Below are positions 23,710 through 35,726 of a stretch of 64,000 nucleotides of DNA, piece after piece (positions within the stretch are counted from its first letter, which is position 1; each line of letters opens with the position of its first letter). A model generated the notes under the pieces. That model was given only the letters and a program-made list of their open reading frames with translations. It searched no databases and had not been told where the DNA came from. Source of the DNA: Ancylobacter sonchi (GTDB lineage Bacteria > Pseudomonadota > Alphaproteobacteria > Rhizobiales > Xanthobacteraceae); the NCBI RefSeq assembly GCF_018390695.1, contig NZ_JAHBGF010000028.1, forward strand, positions 1 to 64,000, given 5' to 3'. Both the position numbers and the translations under genes were made by a program.

Positions 23710-24537
23710 TCACTCCTGCTGCGGCGGGCCGGCGAGGAGGGCGTCGAGTTCGGCCGAGGAGATCGCCGTGTCGAGAAAGCCGAAGCGGCCGGTCTCCCGC
23801 ATCTCCCGCGCGGCACGCACCACGCCGCCATAGGCGAGCCGGGCGAGCGAGGAGCCGAGGCTGATGCGCCGCACGCCCGCTTCAGCCAGATCGGCCACGG
23901 TGAAGCGCGCGGCGCCGATGCCGATGACGGCGTTGACGGGCTTCGGCACCGCCGCGCAGACGGCGCGCACCGCTGCGAGGTCCGGCAGGCCGGGGGCGTA
24001 GAGCACGTCGGCGCCGGCGGCGGCGTAGGCCTGAAGGCGGCGAATCGTATCGTCGAGGTCCGGTCGATCCCAGAGGAAATTCTCCGCCCGCGCGGTGAGC
24101 ACGAAGTCGTCGCCGAGCGCGTCCCGAGCCTCGACGGCGGCGGCGATGCGCTCGACGGCGAGCCCGAGATCGTAGATCGGATCGGCCGGGCGGTTGGTGT
24201 GGTCCTCGATCGAGCCGCCGGCGAGGCCGGTCGCGGCGGCGAGGCGAATGGTGCGCGCCACCTCCTCGGGGGTGTCGCCGAAGCCGTTCTCCAGATCCGC
24301 GGACACCGGCAGCGAGGTTGCGTCGACGAGGAGGGCGCAATGGGCGAGCACGTCCTCGCGGCTGGTCTGCCCGTCCGCCACTCCGCGCGCCAGCGCCATG
24401 CCGGCGCTGGTGGTGGCCAGCGCCGCAAAGCCCAGCGCGGCGAAGAGGCGCGCGGTACCGGCATCCCACGCATTGGCGAGGATGAAAGCGCCCGGCCCGT
24501 CGTGAAGGGCGCGGAAGGCGGCGGCTCGGCTGGGCAT
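23710..24537 (-). CDS. Isocitrate lyase/PEP mutase family protein
   Basis: This 275-residue TIM-barrel protein resembles the PEP phosphonomutase and 2-methylisocitrate lyase group: ILANAWDAGTARLFAALGF, ADLENGFGDTPEEVARTI, GLAGGSIEDHTNRP and a DFVLTARAENFLW metal-site region are visible. The usual catalytic loop cysteine motif (KKCGH in isocitrate lyase) is absent, so it is more likely a phosphonomutase-like or oxaloacetate-acting member. It converges with apbC; a longer frame upstream of 24537 has no good start. Confidence 0.85.
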   Translation of the reverse strand: MPSRAAAFRALHDGPGAFILANAWDAGTARLFAALGFAALATTSAGMALARGVADGQTSREDVLAHCALLVDATSLPVSADLENGFGDTPEEVARTIRLAAATGLAGGSIEDHTNRPADPIYDLGLAVERIAAAVEARDALGDDFVLTARAENFLWDRPDLDDTIRRLQAYAAAGADVLYAPGLPDLAAVRAVCAAVPKPVNAVIGIGAARFTVADLAEAGVRRISLGSSLARLAYGGVVRAAREMRETGRFGFLDTAISSAELDALLAGPPQQE

Positions 24538-24566
24538 GGCGCGCTCCGGCGGCTTGGATGACCTAG

Positions 24567-25877
<1,311 letters not shown>

Positions 25878-25893
25878 CGGTGAGGTGATCGGG

Positions 25894-25923
25894 CATGCCC
25901 GGGGCTCGCTCCGGGCATGTTTC
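25894..25923 (+). terminator. Terminator after TRAP binding protein 1
   Basis: CATGCCCGG and CCGGGCATG form a perfect 9-base stem around an 8-base loop, followed by a short TTT. It ends the first TRAP gene as a separate transcript. Confidence 0.65.
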
Positions 25924-26107
25924 GTCGCTGGCTCGCCGGTGGCGGCCGCGTTGCCCGTGTGGCATGGCGCGGCGGGGCGGGATCGCATGGGTGCCGATCA
26001 TGTCGGCCGACGGCGTTTCAGCCTATGCGACGTCGACACCCGACACTTTGGCGCTCGAAGCCTTCGCGCCCGAAGCCCAGGTGTCTGATGCATCGGTGTC
26101 TGATGCG

Positions 26108-26344
26108 TCAGCGTCCGAACTGGGCCTCGCAATCCAAAGTGAACTGGCGCTTGATCGCTTCCGGCAGGGTGCCGGGTCCGAAGCTCTTCTTCGCCCGCGC
26201 CATGCATTGCTCGAACGGGGTCCGCGACCGGGCCGGAGCGCTCGCCTGTGCCGGCCGCCCGCCGCCATGCAGGTTGGCGCGGATGAAATGACCGGCGCCG
26301 ATGACGATGACCATGCTCAGGATCGAGGCGAGGACGCGGTTCAT
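26108..26344 (-). CDS. Small membrane-anchored two-cysteine protein
   Basis: This 78-residue protein has an N-terminal hydrophobic segment (MNRVLASILSMVIVIGAGHF), a proline/alanine linker and a C-terminal helix with cysteines 24 residues apart (FEQCMARAKKSFG to FTLDCEAQ). It resembles in layout the neighbour at 26471-26758, with Phe-x-x-Cys-Met and a second cysteine at similar distance, which suggests disulfide-bridged periplasmic helical proteins. No family is recognised. Confidence 0.55.
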   Translation of the reverse strand: MNRVLASILSMVIVIGAGHFIRANLHGGGRPAQASAPARSRTPFEQCMARAKKSFGPGTLPEAIKRQFTLDCEAQFGR

Positions 26345-26470
26345 GGGACAGGCTCCGGCACGGTCGGGCGTGGCCGCCAGCGTATCAGGCGGCTGGCCCC
26401 GGCGACATCGTCCCGCGCGCGGCCTATGGCGGATCGTCCCTTAGCGGAGTGGTTGGCGCGGATGGCCACG

Positions 26471-26758
26471 CTATTTGCCGGCGGAAGCGTCGCATTTCAG
26501 CGCGATCTGGCGGTGCTGGGCGCCGGACACCGCCTGCGTGCCGCCATGCGCCTTGAGCTCGGTGGACATGCATGTCTTGAACGCCGCCTGTGCCGCCGGC
26601 GAGCGCGCCTTGTCGCCCATCGGCTGCACGGTGTTGGCGTGGACGGTGGTGGCCAGTACGAGGCCGGCCAGCACGAGACCGCCTCGCGCGCGAGTGGGGA
26701 ACGGGATTCCGGTATGTCCCGGCAGGCGCGAGGCCGGCCGCTCCGGCAATGGACGCAT
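26471..26758 (-). CDS. Small secreted two-cysteine protein
   Basis: This protein of about 95 residues starts at 26758 (MRPLPERPAS), with a hydrophobic signal (GGLVLAGLVLATTVHA) and a mature helix bearing AAFKTCMSTELKAHGG and IALKCDASAGK. Cysteines are 25 residues apart, matching the neighbour's layout. A longer frame upstream to 27253 is mostly the shadow of the TRAP 2 gene. The gene sits on the opposite strand between two TRAP binding-protein genes. Confidence 0.55.
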   Translation of the reverse strand: MRPLPERPASRLPGHTGIPFPTRARGGLVLAGLVLATTVHANTVQPMGDKARSPAAQAAFKTCMSTELKAHGGTQAVSGAQHRQIALKCDASAGK

Positions 26759-26831
26759 GACGGCATTCCCTCTGGCTGGCGGGTGGCAGCAGCCTACCAT
26801 GCCGGCGCCCGGCGCGGAGATGTTGCGTTGA

Positions 26832-28076
<1,245 letters not shown>

Positions 28077-28137
28077 TCCGTGCCCGTCCCGCGACCAGGT
28101 TTCGCGGGGCGGCCCCCGAACCCAAGGATTGACGACG

Positions 28138-29244
28138 ATGACCCGCTCCCTCGAGCGCCGCGCCCTTCTCAAGGGCGCCGGCATCGCCACCGCGACCGCC
28201 GCCGCCTCGCTGGCCTCCCCGGCGATCGCCCAGACCGCGCCGACCGTGCGCTGGCGCCTGACCACCAGCTATTCCAAGGCGCTGCCGACGCTGTTCGGCG
28301 CCAGCGAGCTGTTGGCCAAATATGTGAAGGAGGCCACCGACGGCGCCTTCCAGATCGACGTCTTCGCCCCCGGCGAGATCGTGCCCGGCCTGCAGGCCTT
28401 CGACGCGGTGCAGAACGGCACGGTCGAGCTCGCCCAGACCGCGCTCTACTACTACATCGGCAAGGATCCGGCCTTTGCGCCGTTCACCACCATGCCGTTC
28501 GGGCTGAACGCCCGCATGCAGACCGCCTGGATGTACCATGGCGGCGGGCAGGAGCTGCAGGACAAGTTCCTCGCCAAATACGGCGTGGTTGGCTTCGTCG
28601 GCGGCAATACCGGCGCGCAGATGGGCGGCTGGTTCCGCAAGGAGATCAAGTCGGTCGCCGATGTCTCCGGGCTGAAGATGCGCCTGCCGGGCCTCGCCGG
28701 GCAGGTGATGGCCAAGCTCGGCCTGGTGCCGCAGAACATCGCCTCCGGCGACATCTACGCCGCGCTGGAGAAGGGCACCATCGACGCCGCCGAATTCGTC
28801 GGCCCGGTGGACGACGAGAAGCTCGGCTTCGTGCGGGTGGCGCCCTATTACTACTATCCCGGCTGGTGGGAAGGCGGACCGACCATCCACTTCATCGCCA
28901 ACGACAAGGCGTGGGCCAAGCTGCCAGCGAACTACCAGGCGGTGTTCAAGGCGGCGAGCGCCTATGCCAATGCCGACATGCTGGCGAAATACGACGCCGG
29001 CAACCCGGCGGCGCTGCGGCGGCTGGTGGCGGCCGGGGCGCAGCTGCGCGCCTTCCCCATCGAGGTGATGGACGCCGCCTACAAGATCAACACCGAGCTG
29101 ATGGCGGAGATCTCCGGAAAGAACGAGGCGTTCAAGGAGATCTACGGCTCGATGATCGCCTTCCGCAACGAGGGGTACCTCTGGTGGCAGGTCGGCGAAT
29201 ATCCCTATGACGGCTACATGATCCGCGCCCGCCAGCGCGGCTAG
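28138..29244 (+). CDS. TRAP transporter substrate-binding protein 3 (DctP/TakP-like)
   Basis: This 368-residue third paralogue has a signal around ERRALLKGAGIATATAAASL, cleaved near AIAQ. It is closest to copy 2: [37 protein letters not shown] and [15 protein letters not shown]. It differs where copies 1 and 2 have [18 protein letters not shown], reading FVGPVDDEK, so ligand may differ. ATG 28138 has AAGGA 9 bases upstream. Copies 2 and 3 probably form one transcript. Confidence 0.92.
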   Translation: MTRSLERRALLKGAGIATATAAASLASPAIAQTAPTVRWRLTTSYSKALPTLFGASELLAKYVKEATDGAFQIDVFAPGEIVPGLQAFDAVQNGTVELAQTALYYYIGKDPAFAPFTTMPFGLNARMQTAWMYHGGGQELQDKFLAKYGVVGFVGGNTGAQMGGWFRKEIKSVADVSGLKMRLPGLAGQVMAKLGLVPQNIASGDIYAALEKGTIDAAEFVGPVDDEKLGFVRVAPYYYYPGWWEGGPTIHFIANDKAWAKLPANYQAVFKAASAYANADMLAKYDAGNPAALRRLVAAGAQLRAFPIEVMDAAYKINTELMAEISGKNEAFKEIYGSMIAFRNEGYLWWQVGEYPYDGYMIRARQRG

Positions 29245-29281
29245 AGTACGTCCGGTGAATTCCGGTTCACCAGACGTACTC
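29244..29281. terminator. Long inverted repeat after TRAP genes, terminator-like
   Basis: Arms GAGTACGTCCGGTGAA (29244-29259) and the inverse of GAGTACGTCTGGTGAA (29266-29281) pair with one mismatch over 16 bases around a 6-base loop. It begins at the last base of the stop codon; the following TTGTTC is a weak T-run. Confidence 0.6.
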
Positions 29282-29297
29282 CAGGGTCTTGTTCGGG

Positions 29298-29345
29298 CGC
29301 GTTTTCTTCACGCGAACCGGACTCCACTTCGCTCGAAAACGCTCT
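29298..29345. repeat. Palindromic intergenic repeat
   Basis: GCGTTTTC and GAAAACGC, with inner GCGAA and TTCGC, flank an ACCGGACTCCAC centre. Very similar palindromic elements occur many times in intergenic DNA of Hyphomicrobiales (from memory). It is probably a non-coding palindromic repeat family, not a gene. Confidence 0.55.
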
Positions 29346-29384
29346 GGGCGCGGCTTCTGGCGGGATCATCTTGAAAGCGGCGCC

Positions 29385-30308
29385 TCAGGCGGCGCCGCTT
29401 TCCACCTCGGCCGCGCCGGCCCGGCGCGGCGGATCGAGGCGCGGGCGGCCATTGTCGCGCACCGTGTAGATGCCGGCGGCGACGATCAGCGCCATGCCGG
29501 CCACCGAGACGAGATCCGGCACCATGCCGAACAGCGTGGCGCTGAGGAACACCGCGCACACCACCGCGGCGTAGCGGAACGGCGCGATCACCGCCGGATC
29601 GGTGCCGCGGAAGGCGGCGATGGTCAGCCCGTTGCCGAGGATCAGCGTGCAGCTGCCGCCGAGGATCAGCAGCAGCGTGTGAAGATCGAGCGGCTTCCAT
29701 TCCTCGAAGCCGGCGCCGGCAAAGCCGAGTGCCATGCCGCACAGCGCGGTGCCGAAGGTGACGACGAGGCTCGGCACGTGGCGCCCGATGCGTCCGGTGA
29801 CGAAGTCGCGCAGCGTCATCAGCATCGCGGTGATCACCGGCAGCACCGCGACCGGCGCGAAGCTGGACGCGCCCGGCTTGATGATCAGCCCGACGCCGAC
29901 CAGCCCGACCGCCACGGCGATCCAGCGCTGCCAGCCGAACTTGGAGCCGAGCAGCATCACCGCCGCCGCCACGGTGAGCAGCGGTGCGATCTGCACGATG
30001 GCGGCGGCATCGGCGATCGACATGACGGCGAGGGCGGTCATGAAGATATAGGTGCCGGTCGCCTCGGCCCAGGAACGCACCATGGTGCGCCCGTCCACCA
30101 CATGGCGCAGTGAGCGTAATTCGCCTCGCCACGCCATCAGCGTGATCAGCATCAGCGCGGCGATGAGACCGCGCAGCGCCATCATCTGCGAGGGCGGCAG
30201 GCCCTCGCCGGTCAGCACCAGCTTGGAGAAGGCGTCGTTGCCGGAGAAGAAGGCGGAGCCGCCGATCATCAGGAGGATGCCGCGACGGTTGGTCTTTTGA
30301 TCGTGCAT
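29385..30308 (-). CDS. EamA/DMT-family transporter
   Basis: This 307-residue integral membrane protein has about ten hydrophobic segments in two EamA halves. Typical motifs are FFSGNDAFSKLVL, LRGLIAALMLITLMAW, IVQIAPLLTVAAAVMLLG and FRYAAVVCAVFLSATLFG. Members export amino acids or metabolites; substrate is unknown. The gene converges with the TRAP cluster. Confidence 0.9.
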   Translation of the reverse strand: MHDQKTNRRGILLMIGGSAFFSGNDAFSKLVLTGEGLPPSQMMALRGLIAALMLITLMAWRGELRSLRHVVDGRTMVRSWAEATGTYIFMTALAVMSIADAAAIVQIAPLLTVAAAVMLLGSKFGWQRWIAVAVGLVGVGLIIKPGASSFAPVAVLPVITAMLMTLRDFVTGRIGRHVPSLVVTFGTALCGMALGFAGAGFEEWKPLDLHTLLLILGGSCTLILGNGLTIAAFRGTDPAVIAPFRYAAVVCAVFLSATLFGMVPDLVSVAGMALIVAAGIYTVRDNGRPRLDPPRRAGAAEVESGAA

Positions 30309-30385
30309 GGGACGGGCGGGGAGCGAGGGGCGGCGGACGGGGAGAGGCGGGCGAGACTAGCGGGGAGGTGGCAACAAAGCGTTGC

Positions 30386-31642
30386 TCAGCGCTCCTCGCA
30401 GGCGACTTCAGTGAGGGCGACTTCGGGCTTGGCGACGTCGGATTTGGCGACGCCATGGCCGGCGCCGGCCGGCGCGGCCCCCATATGGGCGACCGGCTCG
30501 CCGCGTCCCTCCAGCGCCCGCGAATAGACGCACAGGCCGAGCGCGCCGAGCGCCAGCGCTGCGCCGACCCAGGGCAGCGATGCATAGTCGATGCCGACGG
30601 TGAGCGCCGCGCCGCCGATCCAGGCGCCGGCGGCGTTGCCGAGGTTGAAGGCGCCTTGGTTCAGCGTCGAGGCGAGGTTGGGCGCGCCGACGGCGGCGTC
30701 GACCACCCGCACCTGGATCGGTGCCACCACGGCGAAGACCAGGATGCCCCAGATGAACACGTTGACCACCGCCGGCAACTCGTGGCCGATGGTGAACACC
30801 AGTGCCACCAGCACGAGCGCAAGGCCGACGAAGATGCCCATCAGCGAGGGCATCAGCTTCCAGTCGGCCAGCTTGCCGCCGAGGATGTTGCCGATGGTGA
30901 TGCCGACGCCGAACAGCAGCAACACCACGGTGACGGCGTGCGGGGTGAGGCCGGTCACCTCGCGCAGCAGTGGCGCGATATAGGTGAATACGGTGAACAG
31001 GCTGGCCGAGGCGAGCACGCTCATCGACATGGCGAGCAGCACCTGCGGGCGCTTCAGCACCCGGAACTCGCGCAGGATGTTGCCGCTGCTGTGCGGGATC
31101 GCCGAGGGCACCCAGACGGCGATGGAGGCGACCGCCAGCAGGCCGATGATCACCACCGCCCAGAAGGTGGAACGCCAGCCGGCGAACTGGCCGAGCGCGG
31201 TGCCGAGCGGCACGCCGAGCACATTGGCCAGCGTCAGACCGGCGAACATCAGCGCGATGGCGCTCGCCCGCTGGTTCGGCGGCACCAGGCTGGCGGCCAC
31301 CACCGCGCCGATGCCGAAGAAGGCGCCGTGGCAGAAGGCGGTGACGACGCGCGCCGCCATCAGCATCCAGTAGTCCGGCGCGACGGCGCACAGGAAGTTG
31401 CCGACGACGAACATGCTGGCGAGGCCGACCAGCGTCGCCTTGCGCGGCAGCGAATTGGTGATGATGGCGACGATCGGCGCGCCGATGACCACGCCCATGG
31501 CGTAGCCGGTGACCAGCAGGCCGGCGGCCGGGATGGTCACGCCGAGATCGGCCGCCACCTCGGGCAGCAGCCCCATGATGACGAATTCGGTGGTGCCGAT
31601 CCCGAAGGAGGCCATGGCCAAGGCCAACAGCGGCAGCTGCAT
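30386..31642 (-). CDS. DHA1-family MFS transporter
   Basis: This 418-residue protein has twelve predicted transmembrane helices, opening with PLLALAMASFGIGTTEFVIMGLLPEVAADLGV, the mark of the AraJ/arabinose efflux-like DHA1 group, and with the loop motif NSLPRKATLVG. C-terminal to the membrane part is a cytoplasmic tail of repeated VAKSDVAKPEVA words. It probably exports sugars or drugs. It reads in the same direction as the EamA gene with a 77-base gap. Confidence 0.9.
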   Translation of the reverse strand: MQLPLLALAMASFGIGTTEFVIMGLLPEVAADLGVTIPAAGLLVTGYAMGVVIGAPIVAIITNSLPRKATLVGLASMFVVGNFLCAVAPDYWMLMAARVVTAFCHGAFFGIGAVVAASLVPPNQRASAIALMFAGLTLANVLGVPLGTALGQFAGWRSTFWAVVIIGLLAVASIAVWVPSAIPHSSGNILREFRVLKRPQVLLAMSMSVLASASLFTVFTYIAPLLREVTGLTPHAVTVVLLLFGVGITIGNILGGKLADWKLMPSLMGIFVGLALVLVALVFTIGHELPAVVNVFIWGILVFAVVAPIQVRVVDAAVGAPNLASTLNQGAFNLGNAAGAWIGGAALTVGIDYASLPWVGAALALGALGLCVYSRALEGRGEPVAHMGAAPAGAGHGVAKSDVAKPEVALTEVACEER

Positions 31643-31805
31643 GGGTGACTCGCGCGGTGCTATGAGGTGATTCCGTGCCGCTTCCCTAGCAGTCCGGACC
31701 GCTTCCAGAAATGCACAAGCTGTTGCAACGCAGCAAGATCAGCTCACGCGCGGCAGCCATGCGGCTATCGCGCGGGCGGTTAACCGAAGGTGAATCGGTC
31801 GGATT

Positions 31806-32855
31806 TCAGCCGCCGGTCACGCTCATGTGACGGCGAAGCGCCGGCGCCTGGCCGGGGCGGTCGATCACGAAGTCGTGCCCCTTGGGCTTGCGGAAGATGG
31901 CGTCGTCGAGCGCGGCGTGCAGGTTCTCGTCGCTCTCCGAGGCGCGCAGCGGCGCGCGCAGGTCGGCGGCGTCCTCCTGGCCGAGGCACATATACAGAGT
32001 GCCGGTGCAGGTGACGCGCACGCGGTTGCAGCCCTCGCAGAAATTATGCGTCAGCGGGGTGATGAAGCCGAGGCGTCCGCCGGTCTCGGCGATCGAGACG
32101 TAGCGCGCCGGGCCGCCGGTGCGGTAGGCGATGTCGGAAAGCGTCCAGCGCTGCTCCAGCTGCGCCCGCACGGCAGAGAGCGGCAGATACTGGTCGAGGC
32201 GCTCGGCGCCGGTATCGCCCAGCGGCATCACCTCGATGAGCGAGACGTCCATGCCGCGACCGTGCGCCCACTCGATGAGCGCGGGGATCTCGTCCTCATT
32301 CTCGCCGCGCAGCGCCACGGCGTTGAGCTTCACCTTGATGCCGGCCTGCTGCGCGGCATCGATGCCGGCGAGCACCTTGTTGAGGTCGCCCCAGCGGGTC
32401 AGCGCCCGGAAACGCTGCGGATCGAGCGTGTCCAGCGAGACGTTGATGCGCTTCACCCCGCAATCGGCGAGCTCGCCGGCAAAGCGGGCGAGCTGCGAGC
32501 CGTTGGTGGTGAGGGTGAGTTCTTCCAGCGCGCCGGATTCGAGGTGGCGGGACAGCGAGCGGAACAGCGTCATCACGTCCCGGCGCACCAGCGGTTCACC
32601 GCCGGTGAGGCGCAGCTTCTTGACGCCCCGGACGACGAAGGCGGAGCACAGGCGGTCCAGCTCCTCCAGCGTCAGCAGCTCCGGCTTCGGCAGGAAGGTC
32701 ATATGCTCGGCCATGCAGTAGACGCAGCGGAAGTCGCAGCGGTCGGTGACCGAGACGCGCAGATACGTCACCGCCCGGCCGAACGTATCGACCAGCGGCG
32801 CCCGCGGGGTGTCCCACAGGGCGCTGTCGATGCGCTTTTCGCTCTCAAGCACCAA
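31806..32855 (-). CDS. moaA: GTP 3',8-cyclase (molybdenum cofactor)
   Basis: This radical SAM enzyme of about 349 residues converts GTP to the cyclic pyranopterin precursor of the molybdenum cofactor. The N-terminal cluster motif is [13 protein letters not shown], the C-terminal cluster motif [20 protein letters not shown], and the protein ends in the characteristic GG. TTG 32855 is preferred because GGAG lies 8 bases upstream; in-frame ATGs at 32891 and 32939 lack a good site. It is divergent from the DUF971 gene. Confidence 0.92.
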   Translation of the reverse strand: MVLESEKRIDSALWDTPRAPLVDTFGRAVTYLRVSVTDRCDFRCVYCMAEHMTFLPKPELLTLEELDRLCSAFVVRGVKKLRLTGGEPLVRRDVMTLFRSLSRHLESGALEELTLTTNGSQLARFAGELADCGVKRINVSLDTLDPQRFRALTRWGDLNKVLAGIDAAQQAGIKVKLNAVALRGENEDEIPALIEWAHGRGMDVSLIEVMPLGDTGAERLDQYLPLSAVRAQLEQRWTLSDIAYRTGGPARYVSIAETGGRLGFITPLTHNFCEGCNRVRVTCTGTLYMCLGQEDAADLRAPLRASESDENLHAALDDAIFRKPKGHDFVIDRPGQAPALRRHMSVTGG

Positions 32856-33088
32856 GGCGTCTGCTCCGCATGCTACCGAACACCGTCCCATCCGGGGCGG
32901 CTCGCTACGATATCTAGGGATTCCATGCTGCCATGCCAAGGCGCAGGCTTCTATCGACTGATCGCCGATATCACTCGATTTTGCTGCATCGCACGTTCAG
33001 CATCGCCGCGCGGGGCCGGCTAGCGGACGGGGTTGGCGGCGCCCGCGCGCTCGCTTATGTCAGGGCCGAGCAACAGAGGAAGCCGACC

Positions 33089-33475
33089 GTGACCGACGCC
33101 TCACCCTGGCCGACCGAGCTGAAGGTCCACAAGGACCACCGCACCCTGACCGTCACCTTCGAGGATGGCGCCAGTTTCGCGCTGCCGGCGGAATATCTGC
33201 GGGTGGAGAGCCCGTCCGCCGAGGTGCAGGGCCATTCGCCGGCCGACCGCAAGCTGGTCGACGGCAAGCGCGAGGTGCGCATCCAGGAAGTGCTGCCGGT
33301 CGGTCACTACGCCGTGCGGATCATCTTCGACGACGGTCACTCGACCGGCATCTACAGCTGGGAGACGCTGGCGACGCTCGGCCGCGAGCAGGATGAGCGC
33401 TGGAAGAGCTATCTCCAGCAGCTGGCGGCCAAGAACCTGTCGCGCGACGCGCCGGGCGTCCAGCGCCGGCACTGA
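33089..33475 (+). CDS. DUF971 protein (GBBH-like N-terminal domain)
   Basis: This 128-residue protein is a stand-alone DUF971/GBBH-like domain: WPTELKVHKDHRTLTVTFEDG, FALPAEYLRVESPSAEVQGH, VRIQEVLPVGHYAVRIIFDDGH and IYSWETLATLG. Related proteins are linked to iron-sulfur cluster biology or moaA neighbours in alphaproteobacteria. GTG 33089 with AGAGGA 8 bases upstream decides the start; an ATG at 32933 lies far upstream without support. Confidence 0.88.
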   Translation: MTDASPWPTELKVHKDHRTLTVTFEDGASFALPAEYLRVESPSAEVQGHSPADRKLVDGKREVRIQEVLPVGHYAVRIIFDDGHSTGIYSWETLATLGREQDERWKSYLQQLAAKNLSRDAPGVQRRH

Positions 33476-33539
33476 CGGCCGGCGCGGTCCGTGGCAAGGC
33501 CGGTTCGACGAACCGGCCCGCGATGTCAGTTCGGCGTCG

Positions 33540-34148
33540 TCAGTTCAGCACCACCACGCGGGTGCCGACATTGACGCGCTCATAGAGGTCGGTCACGTCG
33601 TCATTGGTCATGCGGAAGCAGCCCGAGGACACCGCCTGGCCGATGGTCTCCGGCTCGTTGGAGCCGTGGATGCGGTAGAGCGACGAGCCGAGATACATGG
33701 CGCGGGCGCCGAGCGGGTTCTCGATGCCGCCGGGCATGTAGCTGGGCAGGCCGGGACGGCGCTTGCGCATCTGCGGCGGCGGCGTCCAGCCCGGCCATTC
33801 GGCCTTGCGGGTAATGGTCTTGTTGCCGCCCCAGCGGAAGCCGTCGCGGCCGACGCCGATGCCGTATTTCAGCGCCGTGCCGTCCGGCTGCACCAAATAG
33901 AGCCGGCGCTCGGCGGTGTTGATGATGATGGTGCCGGCGGAGTAGGGGCCGGCATAGGCGACGGTCTGGCGCGGGATCGACGAGGCGCCGCGATAGCCCG
34001 CCTTGGGGCCGACGCCGAAATCGAACGGCTTCGGGAAAATGCCGAGGAACGGATTGTCCAAGGCCATGGCCGGCGCCGCCGCCAGCATCGCCGAGCCGGC
34101 CAGGACGGCCGCGGCGGCAAGTGTCTTCAGTCCCATCATCTGCCCCAT
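33540..34148 (-). CDS. L,D-transpeptidase (YkuD family)
   Basis: This 202-residue secreted protein has a signal (LAAAAVLAGSAMLAAAPAMA) and a YkuD domain. The catalytic motif is HGSNEPETIGQAVSSGCFRM, with Cys177 in SSGCFRMTNDD. It links peptidoglycan stem peptides or attaches outer-membrane protein to the wall. The start at ATG 34148 has GGAG 5 bases upstream; alternatives are 34139 and 34136. Confidence 0.9.
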   Translation of the reverse strand: MGQMMGLKTLAAAAVLAGSAMLAAAPAMALDNPFLGIFPKPFDFGVGPKAGYRGASSIPRQTVAYAGPYSAGTIIINTAERRLYLVQPDGTALKYGIGVGRDGFRWGGNKTITRKAEWPGWTPPPQMRKRRPGLPSYMPGGIENPLGARAMYLGSSLYRIHGSNEPETIGQAVSSGCFRMTNDDVTDLYERVNVGTRVVVLN

Positions 34149-34335
34149 GCCATTCTCCACCCGGGCGGATGCCGGGCGCTCGCCGTTCCGATCTCGCGGC
34201 ATGTCTGGCGCGACGCCCCGGAACGTCGGCGATTATGCCGGCTAATCGCAAACGACAGGTTGACGTTGGCGTGACGCGCACTCACGCGCGAGGCGTGCCG
34301 GCGCCCCGCGCATCGGCCGGGCGCCGGCAGCGTCG

Positions 34336-34911
34336 TCAAATGGTGAAGCCGCGCTTCTTCATCTCGGCGCGGACGCGGGTCTCGACTTCCTGACCGAACT
34401 TGGCGCTCCAGGTCTGGATGCCCTTCAGCCCTTCGTCGAGCAGTTCCTGGCGCTGCTCGACCAGCTTGCGGCCGGTGGGCGAGCGGTAGAAGGCCAGCAG
34501 CTCGCCGAGCTCGGCCTCGGTGAACTGCGCCGCATAGGTGCGGGCGAGGATGGCGGTGATTTCCGCCTTGCGGGCCTCGTATTCCGGCACCAGCGACTTC
34601 GCCACGTCGCGCAGGTCGCGGATCAGGTCCGGATTGGCCTGAACGAAGCTGCCGGCGGTCTGCTCGACGATGGTGGGGATGATGGAATCGAAGCTCGACG
34701 CCTCGCCATTGGCGACGAGAAGCTCATTGGCGAGCTTCATGCGTGCCGGGCTCGGCTGCGCGGCGGCAGCGGGGGCGGCGGACTGGGCGAGCGCCGGGCC
34801 GGCGGCCGGCACGCCGAGCGCCAGCGCCGCCGCGACGACGAGCGCGCGCGAGGCACCGAGGCCCGCAATCCTGCCACCGGCGGCGCGACGTCCAGAAAAC
34901 GGAACGTTCAT
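34336..34911 (-). CDS. DUF2059 periplasmic protein
   Basis: This 191-residue protein has an N-terminal signal (VVAAALALGVPAAGPALA) and a helical DUF2059 domain: MKLANELLVANGEASSFDSI, RTYAAQFTEAELGELLAFYR and SPTGRKLVEQRQELLDEG. Function of the family is unknown. ATG 34911 has AGGGAG 6 bases upstream; a 4-base overlapping ATG at 34932 is an alternative. The gene follows rpiA with a gap of 17 bases. Confidence 0.88.
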   Translation of the reverse strand: MNVPFSGRRAAGGRIAGLGASRALVVAAALALGVPAAGPALAQSAAPAAAAQPSPARMKLANELLVANGEASSFDSIIPTIVEQTAGSFVQANPDLIRDLRDVAKSLVPEYEARKAEITAILARTYAAQFTEAELGELLAFYRSPTGRKLVEQRQELLDEGLKGIQTWSAKFGQEVETRVRAEMKKRGFTI

Positions 34912-34928
34912 TGGTAACTCCCTGACGT

Positions 34929-35636
34929 TCATGCCTCGGCGCGGGTAATCGTGGTTGCGCCGGCGGGATCCGCGAGAATGACGCGGCTCGCCATGTTGAT
35001 GAAAAGACCGTGCTCGACGACACCCGGCACGCCCGACAGCGCCAGCGCCAGCGCCGCCGGATCCGGGATCGCGCCATAGGCGGCATCGAGGATCAGATTG
35101 CCCTGATCGGTGACGAAAACATGACCATCGGCGCGCCGGCGCAGCGTCAGCACGCCGTGGCAGCCGGCCGCCTTGGCGGCGCTGGTGATGCCGCGCCGGA
35201 TGGCGGCGAGGCCGAAATCCACCACCTCGATCGGCAGCGGGAAGGCGCCGAGCGTCTCCACCTTCTTGGAGGCGTCGGCGATGACGATCATCTCCCGCGA
35301 GGCTGCCGCGACGATCTTCTCGCGCAGCAGCGCCCCGCCGCCGCCCTTGACCAGGGCGAGGCCGGGGCCGATCTCGTCGGCGCCGTCGACGGTGATGTCG
35401 AGCGCGGGATGCTCGTCCAGCGTGCCGAGCGGCACGCCGAGCTTCTCGGCGAGCGCGCGGGTCTGCTCGGAAGTCGGCACGCCGACCACTTCGAGGCCCT
35501 CCGCCACCCGCTCGGCGAGCAGCTCGACGAAGTGCTTGGCGGTGGAGCCGGTGCCGAGGCCGAGCTTCATGCCGCCACGCACGGATTCCAGCGCCACGGC
35601 GGCTGCCTGACGCTTCAGTGTTTCGACATCGGACAC
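34929..35636 (-). CDS. rpiA: Ribose-5-phosphate isomerase A
   Basis: This 235-residue enzyme interconverts ribose 5-phosphate and ribulose 5-phosphate in the pentose phosphate pathway. Motifs are [51 protein letters not shown] and [14 protein letters not shown] 35636 with GGGAG 7 bases upstream gives the usual length; the frame is open to 35693 but without support. It is transcribed toward the DUF2059 gene. Confidence 0.93.
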   Translation of the reverse strand: MSDVETLKRQAAAVALESVRGGMKLGLGTGSTAKHFVELLAERVAEGLEVVGVPTSEQTRALAEKLGVPLGTLDEHPALDITVDGADEIGPGLALVKGGGGALLREKIVAAASREMIVIADASKKVETLGAFPLPIEVVDFGLAAIRRGITSAAKAAGCHGVLTLRRRADGHVFVTDQGNLILDAAYGAIPDPAALALALSGVPGVVEHGLFINMASRVILADPAGATTITRAEA

Positions 35637-35726
35637 GAGGGCGCTCCCGGAGAACTGGACACGCTGCCTAACGCCGAAATGCAGCTCGGACAAGCCCGCG
35701 CGCCGGATTTCCCGGCCGGGCGCCGC

